64,000 nt of DNA, from positions 1 through 64,000 of the forward strand of contig JASJYH010000005.1 of assembly GCA_030123675.1 (NCBI GenBank). The letters are read 5' to 3'. Below, piece after piece: positions 10,341-19,698 of this stretch. The notes beneath the pieces were generated by a model that did not search any database, was not told the origin of the DNA, and saw only the letters and a list, made by a program, of their open reading frames with translations. The first letter of the stretch is position 1. The number at the start of each line of letters is the position of its first letter. Made by a program: the position numbers and the translations under genes. This DNA comes from Anaerolineae bacterium. GTDB lineage: Bacteria; Chloroflexota; Anaerolineae; Anaerolineales; Villigracilaceae.

Positions 10341-10390
10341 ATTGCGATGACACATCAAACTAAATCATCAAACAAATCATTCCAATCAGG
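10341..10390. repeat. 50-bp direct repeat, copy 1 (contains GIY-YIG C-terminal remnant on minus strand)
   Basis: attgcgatgacacatcaaactaaatcatcaaacaaatcattccaatcagg identical to 11541..11590. Confidence 0.97.
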
Positions 10391-10435
10391 CTTGATGGGG
10401 TCAGGCAGAATTTGGTCAGAAAATTAATCTGGAGT

Positions 10436-10855
10436 CTATATGGTGCTCAGAAAGTCCACCGGTTGGATAACCGTAAGCAGGGCCGGCCGGTAATCAGTAA
10501 TATTCCGTGTCAGCAAATATTCTGCCTTGCACTGCACAGCAGAGATCATCTGGACTGCATCTTCAAAGTCCCCGTAATCAAGATTGAGCGCCTGATCGAT
10601 TGTGCTTTGATCAACGGGCGCGATTTTTAAAAATTGCAATAAATTGGTAATGCTCGCACGCGCTTCCGCAGAAGACTTGTCTTTTTGGATGAGATAAAAT
10701 AAAGTAGTGATACTATGTGCGGCGATAAAACCTTCAATTACCTTGGTTTCTACTGCAGCCAGTAAGCGTGCCGAGGCTTCATAAAATGGTTCTCTCCTCT
10801 GCAAAACATCCAGAATAATATTGAGATCGATCAAAATTATGACATTAGTCCCCAT
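10436..10855 (-). CDS. PIN-domain toxin (VapC-like)
   Basis: 139 aa; IILIDLNIILDVLQRREPFYEASARLL, FEDAVQMISAVQCKAEYLLTRNITDY. Confidence 0.9.
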   Translation of the reverse strand: MGTNVIILIDLNIILDVLQRREPFYEASARLLAAVETKVIEGFIAAHSITTLFYLIQKDKSSAEARASITNLLQFLKIAPVDQSTIDQALNLDYGDFEDAVQMISAVQCKAEYLLTRNITDYRPALLTVIQPVDFLSTI

Positions 10856-11081
10856 ATTTTTTAGTCAGGTGTTGCTTGTAGTCCTGGATGTGTACTGCCT
10901 GGGATAATGTGCCGCTCAACCGACGCACAATTGGAGCCTCATCGAGCGGCTCCTGCGGGGGAATGCGCTGCAGAAAAACCTCGATCAGCGCTGTCAGGGT
11001 TGTGTTTTGTTGTTTTGCATAACGCTTGACGTTATCGAGCAAATCTTTTGAGACGCGCACGGTTAATTTTGTTTTCACCAT
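10845..11081 (-). CDS. RHH-type antitoxin (DUF6364-like), overlaps PIN toxin
   Basis: MVKTKLTVRVSKDLLDNVKRYAKQQNTTLTALIEVFLQR; overlaps downstream PIN gene. Confidence 0.82.
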   Translation of the reverse strand: MVKTKLTVRVSKDLLDNVKRYAKQQNTTLTALIEVFLQRIPPQEPLDEAPIVRRLSGTLSQAVHIQDYKQHLTKKYGD

Positions 11082-11106
11082 AAAAACTCTCCTGCCGTAC
11101 ATAATA

Positions 11107-11262
11107 TCATCGCTTTGTACGGCTGTCAAACGGATACCAAACCGCGACTAACTCAGCCGTAGCTAGCATCCCCGAATTTCTCTTTGCTGTCATTATGGCA
11201 GACAGGCTGCCGACAGAGGTGCCGCCAAATTTAATGATCAGGGTCGATTTATTATTGGTCAT
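11107..11262 (-). pseudogene. Truncated duplicate of lysC 5' end
   Basis: MTNNKSTLIIKFGGTSVGS matches lysC N-terminus (MTKKKLTLIMKFGGTSVGS), then homology is lost and frame stops at 11107. Confidence 0.8.
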
Positions 11263-11381
11263 AGAGAAAAGGTGCCAGGTGCTTCTGTTATAGGCTCTTG
11301 CGTTTCAGTAGCAGGTGCTTCAGGCGTGCAAGCAGAAAGAAGTAAAATTAGAGCAAATATTGAAATTAGTTTTTTATACAT
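11259..11381 (-). CDS. Tiny putative lipoprotein, 40 aa (second copy)
   Basis: MYKKLISIFALILLLSACTPEAPATETQEPITEAPGTFSL*; same layout as 10191..10316. Confidence 0.5.
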   Translation of the reverse strand: MYKKLISIFALILLLSACTPEAPATETQEPITEAPGTFSL

Positions 11382-11395
11382 ATTCCCTTCTATCC

Positions 11396-11516
11396 TGTCA
11401 TTGCGAGACCTGCACAGCAGGTCGCGGCAATCTCCTGATTTTGGTTGCATATTAGAGCGATGAGATTACGTACTCCATCTGGGGCACAGGTCGTTGCTGC
11501 ACTCCTCGTAATGACA
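11396..11516. repeat. REP/MITE-like palindromic element A
   Basis: Inverted ends tgtcattgcgag ... ctcgtaatgaca. Confidence 0.7.
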
Positions 11517-11540
11517 AGTGAAATTTATTTTGCTTTATGC

Positions 11541-11590
11541 ATTGCGATGACACATCAAACTAAATCATCAAACAAATCATTCCAATCAGG
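11541..11590. repeat. 50-bp direct repeat, copy 2
   Basis: Identical to 10341..10390. Confidence 0.97.
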
Positions 11591-11848
11591 ATTGAACACA
11601 TTGATCAAATCGAGCTTCTTTTTCCTTGAGCCTGCCTTTATTTGCTTTTCTCGTAGAATAGCTCAATTGACATCGTTCCCGCTTTCATAATAAACCAATT
11701 TATCCACATTATATTTTTTTGTAAAGACACTGCCTGCCTTAATCCTATGTTCCAATACTCTGCGGGTAAGATTATTTGTGATACCTGTGTAGAGGACTGT
11801 GTGGTGTGTGTTTGTTAGAATATAAACACAATATTGTTTTTTACTCAT
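11555..11848 (-). pseudogene. GIY-YIG nuclease-superfamily gene interrupted by in-frame TGA
   Basis: MSKKQYCVYILTNTHHTVLYTGITNNLTRRVLEHRIKAGSVFTKKYNVDKLVYYESGNDVN[TGA 11663-11665]AILREKQIKAGSRKKKLDLINVFNPDWNDLFDDLV*; same frame on both sides. Confidence 0.88.
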
Positions 11849-11859
11849 TGTTATTCAGA

Positions 11860-11968
11860 TGTCATTGCGAACGAAGCGCAGCGCAGTGCGGCAATCATCC
11901 CAATAACTTGAGTACACTTGTAAACTGGAGATTGCCACGCCGCAACAGAACGGCGGCTCGCAATGACA
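11860..11968. repeat. REP/MITE-like palindromic element B
   Basis: Inverted ends tgtcattgcga ... tcgcaatgaca. Confidence 0.75.
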
Positions 11969-12120
11969 TCAAAATCCGCTCCCGAAAATGATTCAAATCA
12001 TTATACAGGATACGTCGAAAACGGTGATTTTTTTCTGTGAAAACAGTGGTTTTTGTGCCTTTTGCGAAATTTACAGAGTGCTGCGTAAATAAGTAGATTC
12101 TGGAAAGTTCTTTAATAACC

Positions 12121-12214
12121 TGTCATTGCGAACCCCGAAGGGGTGAAGCAATCTCCTCCTAATTAGGAGACTGCCGCGCTTCGCTCGCACATCGTACCCG
12201 ACAGGGTAGTGACA
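12121..12214. repeat. REP/MITE-like palindromic element C
   Basis: tgtcattgcgaaccccgaagg...gaagcaatctcc ... gtagtgaca; related to A and B. Confidence 0.65.
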
Positions 12215-12350
12215 CGAATTTTAGGTACTTTCCAACAAATACTTAGCTGAACCAAATAGTTGTTGTATTAGAGCCAACCCGAATATGCAAGTTTAGAGTA
12301 TTATGAAAGCAGCACTAGGTATAAGATATTCTCAGGGAGATTTAAAGTTT

Positions 12351-13124
12351 ATGCGTCTTGAAAATAAAGTAGCACTTATTACTGGAGCTGGTAGCGGCAT
12401 CGGCCGCGACACGGCGATCCTGTTCGCATCTGAGGCTGCTAGGGTAGTAGTCGTCGACATCAACGACGAAGCCGGTGAGCAGACCCTGCAACTCATCGCA
12501 GAAGGTGGTGGCTCTGGTGTCTACGTGCGGGCCGATGTTTCGTCGGCTAGCGATACTGAAAAAATGGTAGCAACTGCAGAGTCGCATTTTGGTAAATTGG
12601 ATGTGTTGTTCAACAATGCCGGCATATCCCATGCCGAGGACGAGGATGCCATTAACACATCCGAGCAGGTTTGGGACCTGACGATGAAGGTTAATCTGAA
12701 AGGTGTTTTCCTCGGTTGCAAGTTTGGGATTCCTGCCTTGCGGCGTGCGGGCGGTGGCTCAATCATCAATACCGCTTCATTTGTTGCCCACTTAGGGGCG
12801 GCCACGCCTCAGCTGGCCTATACGGCCAGCAAGGGAGGCGTGCTGGCAATGACGCGTGAGTTAGCCGTCATCCACGCCCGCGAAAACATCCGTGTCAACG
12901 CACTCTGCCCAGGACCGCTGCGGACCAAGCTCCTAATGAAGTATCTTGATACGGAAGAAAAACGCAGACGTAGGCTGGTGCATATCCCAATGGGCCGTTT
13001 TGGCGAGGCCCGCGAAATTGCACAAGCTGCCTTATTCTTGGCATCAGATGAATCTTCTTTTGTAACGGGTTCAGATTTTCTAGTGGATGGCGGTATTACG
13101 GCAGCCTATGTAACCCCGGAATAA
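12351..13124 (+). CDS. SDR family oxidoreductase
   Basis: VALITGAGSGIGRD, NNAGISH, YTASKGG, DGGITAAYVTPE; ATG at 12351. Confidence 0.94.
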   Translation: MRLENKVALITGAGSGIGRDTAILFASEAARVVVVDINDEAGEQTLQLIAEGGGSGVYVRADVSSASDTEKMVATAESHFGKLDVLFNNAGISHAEDEDAINTSEQVWDLTMKVNLKGVFLGCKFGIPALRRAGGGSIINTASFVAHLGAATPQLAYTASKGGVLAMTRELAVIHARENIRVNALCPGPLRTKLLMKYLDTEEKRRRRLVHIPMGRFGEAREIAQAALFLASDESSFVTGSDFLVDGGITAAYVTPE

Positions 13125-13261
13125 GGACTGTTCGCAGCCGGCTAGCAACAGGGTGACTCGGTCAATTCCCCGCGGAGTACGACAGTTCTGGGATTGAGTT
13201 GTATTATCATCACCTGCCCGGCAACTAACGCTCGTGTCGGGCGTAAATAGATGTGTGATAT

Positions 13262-13315
13262 ATCACTGCTGAAAAGATGACCACCAGGAGAGGTGGTCAT
13301 CTTTTCAGCAGTGAT
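13262..13315. terminator. Bidirectional intrinsic terminator candidate
   Basis: 24-bp perfect inverted repeat atcactgctgaaaagatgaccacc-aggaga-ggtggtcatcttttcagcagtgat between convergent genes. Confidence 0.75.
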
Positions 13316-13343
13316 TTGCTTTGTTAAGGCGAAATCCGTGCGG

Positions 13344-13868
13344 TCATTTTCCCGTAGGAAGCACCAGGATTGTTGCGTTCATGGTAGGGGCGTGTTCAAC
13401 GCAGTGGAGTGTGTAGTAACCTGATTGGGAAGCGGTGAACGTTATATCATATTGTCGGCCTCGGTTCATAACCACTTCGGCTTCAGTCGCTTTGGACCCA
13501 TCTGGCTTTTCCAACCAGACTGAATGTTGATCGCCATTAATAACGAACGTGCGCAAGGTCACTTCGTCGCCCTGCATGACTGTCAACGCCGACGGACTAA
13601 ACATATACGTGGACACCTGCCACTTGTCCGGATTATCAGCATCATACTTGCCGGGCGGTTTGAAGCGGTAGCCCGACGATAGCGTCTCTGGGTTTGTATC
13701 GGGTGCCTCGATTCCATCGGTCGCACCTTTGATTTCTATCACACTGAGGTCAAACAGCACCTCGCCGGGTGTCAATCCAACCAACCCGGATTGAGCGCCG
13801 CCACACGCGCTTACCAACGCACCGGTGAGTATTAATATCGCAGCCAGCATTACATTTCTTCGTAGCAT
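13344..13868 (-). CDS. Cupredoxin-like lipoprotein
   Basis: Lipobox VSACG; GDEVTLRTFVINGDQHSVWLEKPDG...GYYTLHCVEHAPTMNATILVLP. Confidence 0.85.
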   Translation of the reverse strand: MLRRNVMLAAILILTGALVSACGGAQSGLVGLTPGEVLFDLSVIEIKGATDGIEAPDTNPETLSSGYRFKPPGKYDADNPDKWQVSTYMFSPSALTVMQGDEVTLRTFVINGDQHSVWLEKPDGSKATEAEVVMNRGRQYDITFTASQSGYYTLHCVEHAPTMNATILVLPTGK

Positions 13869-14077
13869 GACACATCTCCTTTTTCTAGGAACCCTTTTGG
13901 TAGTCTCTACTGAGCCTCTTACGGGGTTTAAATCGTTACCCTCATTCTAGGGCAACTCTGCCTCGTGACCAATATGCAAACGTCGAAACTTTGAATACAC
14001 CTTAGTACCCAGATTATCAGACCAAAGTCCATTTGCGCATCAGACGAATTGCTGTACAATGAAAATTGGAGGTTGGC

Positions 14078-15478
14078 ATGTTTGCTTTCACTCGAATTTC
14101 GTTGGCACGCCAGTTCATGCTCATGACCCTAATTATCTTGGTGAGCGGAATGGTCATTATTGGGGTGTGGGTGGGCATGCAGATCGAAACCGGGGTATTA
14201 AATCGGACGGCTGCAGTCACATCACTATACTTAGAAAGCTTCATCTCCCCATATCTACAACCCTTGTCGGTTGGGGAGTATCTGGAAGCACAACAAGTGG
14301 CGGAACTTGACCGATTATTGGAGGAGACTCCGCTGGGACGAGAGATCGTCGCATTCAAGGTTTGGTCGGCTGATGGTCATGTCCTGTATAGTCCGAATGC
14401 AGACCTGATCGGTCGCGAGTTTGCGCCGAGCGACAATCTTAACGCGGCGTGGAAGGGTCTGGTTACCTCTGGCTATACCAATCTGATGGAGCCAGAGAAT
14501 GAGTATGAACACCAGTTATGGGAGCGGCTAATCGAAACTTATTTGCCCATACGTGTGGAGGGTAGCGGTCCGATAATTGCTGTGGCTGAGTTTTATCAGA
14601 CACCGGACAAACTGGAGGCCGAAGTTCGGACGGCACAACTCGGCAGCTGGGTGGTGGTTGGTACAGCCACCGTGGCTATGTACCTGATGCTGATAGGACT
14701 GGTCAGACGGGCGAGCAACACAATTCTCACGCAGCAGGATGATCTGCAAGTTAAGGTAACGCAACTAAGCGATCTGTTAGCACAGAACCGCGAATTGCAC
14801 ACGCGCGTGCGCAGGGCAGCTGCCCACTCCACTGCTCTCAACGAGCGATTTTTGCGACGACTCTCTGCCGATCTGCACGACGGTCCCGGACAGGACCTAT
14901 CGCTAGCCTTACTGCGCTTCGAGTCACTAGCAGAAACATGGGAACGGTGTCTTGACCCACTGTCCGCTGGAAGTGTGGAGGCAGCGGATTTTAATATTGT
15001 GCGGTCCTCTATCACGTCCGCACTGAAAGTGTTGCGCACGATTTCGACCGGTCTGCGGCTTCCAGAGTTGGAGCCGCTTTCACCTCAGGAGGTTGCTAGC
15101 CGAGCCGTGCGCGACTACGAACGTAAAACTGGTCAGGAAGTCGCACTCGACGCGCAGGATGCGCCCGACGATGCGCCCATGCCAGTCAAAATTATAATGT
15201 ATCGTGTTATTCAGGAGGCCCTGGCCAATGGCTTTCGGCACGCGAGCGGTGCCATTCAATCCGTCAGTCTGTCGCGCGTTGATCATCACCTCAGTATCGA
15301 AGTGGCCGACGCCGGGATGGGCTTCGACCTAAATGCAGTTATGGATGCACAACTGGGGCTGGCCGGCATGCGCGAGCGGGTACAGATGCTTGGCGGCTCG
15401 TTCATTGTAGATACAGCGCCCGGCCAAGGGGTGCGGGTGAGTGCGAAAATTCCACTTCACATAGCGGCAAGTGTTTAA
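14078..15478 (+). CDS. Sensor histidine kinase (HisKA_3/NarX-LiaS type)
   Basis: Two TM segments, RRLSADLHDGPGQDLSLALLRFE, HATPase GMGFDLN...GLAGMRERVQMLGG. Confidence 0.93.
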   Translation: MFAFTRISLARQFMLMTLIILVSGMVIIGVWVGMQIETGVLNRTAAVTSLYLESFISPYLQPLSVGEYLEAQQVAELDRLLEETPLGREIVAFKVWSADGHVLYSPNADLIGREFAPSDNLNAAWKGLVTSGYTNLMEPENEYEHQLWERLIETYLPIRVEGSGPIIAVAEFYQTPDKLEAEVRTAQLGSWVVVGTATVAMYLMLIGLVRRASNTILTQQDDLQVKVTQLSDLLAQNRELHTRVRRAAAHSTALNERFLRRLSADLHDGPGQDLSLALLRFESLAETWERCLDPLSAGSVEAADFNIVRSSITSALKVLRTISTGLRLPELEPLSPQEVASRAVRDYERKTGQEVALDAQDAPDDAPMPVKIIMYRVIQEALANGFRHASGAIQSVSLSRVDHHLSIEVADAGMGFDLNAVMDAQLGLAGMRERVQMLGGSFIVDTAPGQGVRVSAKIPLHIAASV

Positions 15479-16140
15479 TGAGCAACCCGATTCGTGTCGT
15501 CATCGCCGACGATCACCCCTTGTTTCGCGAAGGTGTGGCCCATTCACTTGCAAGCGAGCCGGACATGAATGTGGTAGGTCAGGCTGCCACGGGTGAGGAA
15601 GCGCTGCGCCTAATGCGCGATCTGCTTCCGGATGTGTTGTTGCTAGACATCGCCATGCCGGGGCAAGGTGGTATCGCTGCCGCCGGAGAAATCGCTGTCG
15701 CCTGCCCGGCGACGCATATCGTCATGCTGACGGTTTCTGAACACGAAGACGATTTAATGTCTGCATTCAAGGCTGGCGTGCGTGGATATGTACTCAAAGG
15801 CATTTCGGCAGGCGAGCTGGCTGCCGTCGTAAGGACGATTTCCGCTGGAGAGGTTTTCGTTTCACCGGCGCTCGCTGCCGAGATGTTTCGTGAACTCTCC
15901 CGTCCGAAGCAGTCCGATCCACTGAGTGATTTGACTGAACGGGAATCTCAGGTGTTACAGCTTGTTGCAGAAGGCTTGACAAACCGCGAAATCGGCAAGC
16001 GACTGTTCCTGGCCGAAAAGACGGTCAAACACTACATGACCAAAGTGCTCCAAAAGCTGCAGGTGCGCAGCCGTGTGGGGGCAGGGCTGCTGGCGCAGCG
16101 GCGCGGCCTGGATGAAGCCAGCGATCGAGATAAATATTGA
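15478..16140 (+). CDS. LuxR/NarL-family response regulator
   Basis: RVVIADDHPLFREGVAHSLA, LLDIAMPGQGG, LTERESQVLQLVAEGLTNREIGKRLFLAEKTVKHY. Confidence 0.97.
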   Translation: MSNPIRVVIADDHPLFREGVAHSLASEPDMNVVGQAATGEEALRLMRDLLPDVLLLDIAMPGQGGIAAAGEIAVACPATHIVMLTVSEHEDDLMSAFKAGVRGYVLKGISAGELAAVVRTISAGEVFVSPALAAEMFRELSRPKQSDPLSDLTERESQVLQLVAEGLTNREIGKRLFLAEKTVKHYMTKVLQKLQVRSRVGAGLLAQRRGLDEASDRDKY

Positions 16141-16200
16141 CAGTCCACTGTTCGCGGGTTGTGCGAGACTAGTTGAGCGTTTTCCAACAGCCACACCGCT

Positions 16201-17211
16201 TTATCTCTCAACCCTTACCCGCATCACGTTGCGATCTACAGCCCCAAAGCGGTACTTGTGCGGCTCGTCCCCGCGCATAAAATCAAATTCGGTACGCCCG
16301 TTTTCGATTGCCCATCGCAACAGATAAGCCAACAATACCCAGCCTGGGGATAGATCTTTATAGTTAAAGTTCAGGCCCGAATTATATAACCAAATGCGAT
16401 TGCCGTAATCAAAATTCAAGTAACCCGCAGCTTTTTGGCCGTCTATCACTATGAAGGCCAAAAGTAACCAGCCCGCCTCGAAGGCCACCTGGGCCGATTT
16501 TCGAATTTGTGTGCGCATGGCTTCAGTCAGGAATTCCTGTTTATGTGGATCGTTCGCCATCAAGGATAGGAAATCGTCAAGCTCTGAACTCAGGCTAGCT
16601 TCATCTTCAACGATGTACCAGCTCACTTTGTGTTCGCCCGTTTCCGCGCGACGCATTTTTCGGCGGATCTCGTGGCGTTGTTTTTTCACGATCCCAGACA
16701 GATAGGTCTCAAAATCCCCGGGTAATTTAATGTAAGGAGAAGGTTGGTAAATTTCTTGCGAGTATGCCCAACCGCGCTCGTCAGATTCTGCTTTAAGTTG
16801 CGCTAAGGTTGGCGAGCTGTCGGGCAAGTTGTACAAATCGAGGCTGGTCCAATCTAAATTTGATTCTGAAGTGAGAAAATCTAACAACTTGGAGAGAAAA
16901 CGGGGCAAATCGCCGCCACGCACTATCAAGTCTAGGTAATCAGATATCTCGATACTTCCGATCAGCATCAAGGCCTTTTGGCCTTTATGTTTCGCCAAAA
17001 ACAGTGGTGCGATGCCTAACAAGCCCCCATTTTCCCGGGCAGAGATCAAGGCCAATTGTGGTCCTTCCCATTCGCCCCCGCCGCGCGTCATCCACCAGGT
17101 GCTCAAATACTCGTACCTTAAAAATGGCACATCACTGATACTCTCAGCCAGCAAGTTATTCCATTCTTTTGGTCCAAGCTCGGAAAAATCTTTGTGAAAT
17201 GTGAATTCCAT
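16201..17211 (-). CDS. GNAT/BioF2-like (CelD-type) acetyltransferase
   Basis: 336 aa; WNNLLAES...FLRYEYLSTWW, YLNFDYGNRIWLYNSGLN, FDFMRGDEPHKYRFG. Confidence 0.85.
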   Translation of the reverse strand: MEFTFHKDFSELGPKEWNNLLAESISDVPFLRYEYLSTWWMTRGGGEWEGPQLALISARENGGLLGIAPLFLAKHKGQKALMLIGSIEISDYLDLIVRGGDLPRFLSKLLDFLTSESNLDWTSLDLYNLPDSSPTLAQLKAESDERGWAYSQEIYQPSPYIKLPGDFETYLSGIVKKQRHEIRRKMRRAETGEHKVSWYIVEDEASLSSELDDFLSLMANDPHKQEFLTEAMRTQIRKSAQVAFEAGWLLLAFIVIDGQKAAGYLNFDYGNRIWLYNSGLNFNYKDLSPGWVLLAYLLRWAIENGRTEFDFMRGDEPHKYRFGAVDRNVMRVRVER

Positions 17212-17282
17212 AGGGTTGCAGTTGAATTTGCGGATAGATTTTACCAGTATAATGATTTTAATTTAAGGGAAAATCTTACCTT

Positions 17283-19685
17283 ATGACAACACTCGACCTA
17301 ACCTTGCTCCCACTTTATCGCCTGGCTGACAAAGAGCTACCGGTATTACCCGGACTGCTCGCTTTGACGGCTCCAAGAAAACCAGCCCGCGGCCGCGATG
17401 ACGACCGCTTGATCGTATATCTGGTGTTAACCGGCAACGCTACCCTTTCGACTGCGGAATACATGCAACTAACTAGCCAGACAGCCAGTAGCTTCTTTGA
17501 GACTCAGGGAGCACTGACCACTGCTTTGCGAGCTGCTGCCGAATCGTTAAACAGAACCTTACTTGATCGAAACCTGAATTCATCTGAGCAAGGCCAATAT
17601 GTGAATGGCTGGCTCGTGATGGGTGCCTTACGCGACACACAAATCACCATCTTGAAATCTGGCCCCACGCATATTTACACCTTTAGTAGTGAGGCCATGC
17701 ATCACATCCACGAGCCCTCGCTTTCTGGAAAAGGCCTTGGATTGAGCCAGTCTGCGACGTATTATTTACATCAAACCGAACTCCAAGCAGGCGATCGCTT
17801 GATATTTGTGGGCAAACCAGCCTCCGAATTGAAGCAAACGCTTATCGAGCAGCAACCAGGCGCTTCCATTGAAGCAACCCGCAGGCACATATTTTCCAAA
17901 TCCGAAGGCAACATAAACGCTATTTTGATGCAGGTAACGGATGGAAGTGGCACTCTGACCGTGCTGCGCCCAACCCAGGAAGACATCCTTTCGGAGGCTG
18001 TCCCAGCTACGCCTCCGGCCGAGCCCGAGAACCTGCTACCCTCAAACCAACAGAATGCCATCCCCCCAGCTGATTCTGATGAAGCGCCTGCCCCGCACGA
18101 CACCGTCCCCGAAGGGGGAGTTGCGGGGGTAGAAACCATATCGGACTCATCAACTGAAGAACAAGAAGATCCTGAATTAATGCCTTCGGCATATGCTACC
18201 CCGCCTCAAGGGGACAATGAAAAATTGCCAGAAGTAGAACAAATGATTCCGGAATTTCCAGCCTCGATTCCCCGGGCCGCACCCACGAAACCAGACTCTG
18301 ATTCCGTGCCAGAAATGGACGATCCCATCATGAGTGAGCCTGAGCAACCCAAGGTGGCCTCAGAGACTACCCGTCAGGTGGCGCAGGGCCTGGTAAATGG
18401 CATCCAAGCCTACCGCCGGTTGGGGGCTGCGCTCACTCGAACATTGGGGAGAATTCTTCCAAACCTGCTGCCCGGAAACGGTAACCGCCCGCTTTCATCA
18501 TCTATCCTAATGACTTTTATTGCCATCTTCGTGCCAATTTTGGTTGTTACGGTTGGAAGTACAGTTTATTTAAAATTTGGACGAAGTTATCAGTATGACA
18601 ATATATTTCTGCAGGCGCAAGCAGCCCGCGCACTGGCCCTGAACGCAGCCGACCCAGTCCGGCAACGCGACGGATGGCAGGACGTATTGTTTTATCTCGA
18701 TAAGGCAGAATTCTATCGAGTCACATCTGAATCGCAATCCTTGCGTGATGAAGCCCAATCCGACCTCGACCAACTACTTGGCATAGTTCGCCTGAACTTT
18801 TATCCGGCCTTCGATAAAGGGGTCAATGCCCAAATTAGCCGCCTCGCAGCCAATGAGACAGATTTGTACATGCTGGATGCAGAGCGCGGGCGCGTGCTGC
18901 ACGCCAGTCAGATCGGTCGCAACTTTGAACTAAACGAAGCTTTTCGTTGCGAACAAGGCCAATATGGGGATTATCGGGTGGGTCCAATTGTGGATATCCT
19001 CATTCTGCCACGTCTGAATTCACTTAACGCTGGTGTTTTGGGAATCGATGCCGGTGGCACCTTGTTGTATTGCGCACCAGGTCGGGTTGGGCAGGCGATC
19101 CCACTGGCGGTGCCTGATACCAATTGGGGCCGTGTAACCGGATTCACCCTGGATGGCAACAGCCTGTATGTGTTGGATGCGCCTTCTCGTGCCATTTGGG
19201 TTTACAACGGCCAAAATGGATCATTTCTTGATCGGCCATATTTCTTCTTCGGTGGCCAAATCCCAGAGATCCAAGATGCGATTGATTTGGTGGTCAACGG
19301 AGATGAATTGTATATTTTGCATGCAGACGGGCATCTTTCCAATTGCTCATACAGCCGCTTGGAGGCTGTTCCAACACGCTGCCAAGACCCGGCCGAGTTG
19401 CTCAACACAATTCCAGCCTATCAAGGTATCAATTTGTTTGAGCAGGCACACATAACCCAAATGATGTTGACCAGCCTCCCAGATTCAACCTTGCTATTAC
19501 TAGATGCGGATAACCGCAGCGTATTGCGCCTTAGCCCGCGAACATTGGAGTTGCAGAACCAAATTTTTCCGATACCGGGCACCGCGCTCAAATTAGGCCC
19601 GGTGGGGGCGATGACAGTTAGTCCCACGCGGGTTTTGTTCATGGCCGTAGACGATCAGATCCACTACGCGTTGGATATGCCTTAG
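17283..19685 (+). CDS. Large membrane protein: PP2C-like N-terminal region, acidic linker, TM, propeller-like C-terminal region
   Basis: 800 aa; linker rich in P/E; TM near FIAIFVPILVVTVGSTVYL; C-terminal repeated blades. Confidence 0.7.
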   Translation: MTTLDLTLLPLYRLADKELPVLPGLLALTAPRKPARGRDDDRLIVYLVLTGNATLSTAEYMQLTSQTASSFFETQGALTTALRAAAESLNRTLLDRNLNSSEQGQYVNGWLVMGALRDTQITILKSGPTHIYTFSSEAMHHIHEPSLSGKGLGLSQSATYYLHQTELQAGDRLIFVGKPASELKQTLIEQQPGASIEATRRHIFSKSEGNINAILMQVTDGSGTLTVLRPTQEDILSEAVPATPPAEPENLLPSNQQNAIPPADSDEAPAPHDTVPEGGVAGVETISDSSTEEQEDPELMPSAYATPPQGDNEKLPEVEQMIPEFPASIPRAAPTKPDSDSVPEMDDPIMSEPEQPKVASETTRQVAQGLVNGIQAYRRLGAALTRTLGRILPNLLPGNGNRPLSSSILMTFIAIFVPILVVTVGSTVYLKFGRSYQYDNIFLQAQAARALALNAADPVRQRDGWQDVLFYLDKAEFYRVTSESQSLRDEAQSDLDQLLGIVRLNFYPAFDKGVNAQISRLAANETDLYMLDAERGRVLHASQIGRNFELNEAFRCEQGQYGDYRVGPIVDILILPRLNSLNAGVLGIDAGGTLLYCAPGRVGQAIPLAVPDTNWGRVTGFTLDGNSLYVLDAPSRAIWVYNGQNGSFLDRPYFFFGGQIPEIQDAIDLVVNGDELYILHADGHLSNCSYSRLEAVPTRCQDPAELLNTIPAYQGINLFEQAHITQMMLTSLPDSTLLLLDADNRSVLRLSPRTLELQNQIFPIPGTALKLGPVGAMTVSPTRVLFMAVDDQIHYALDMP

Positions 19686-19698
19686 CACAGGAGGAAAA

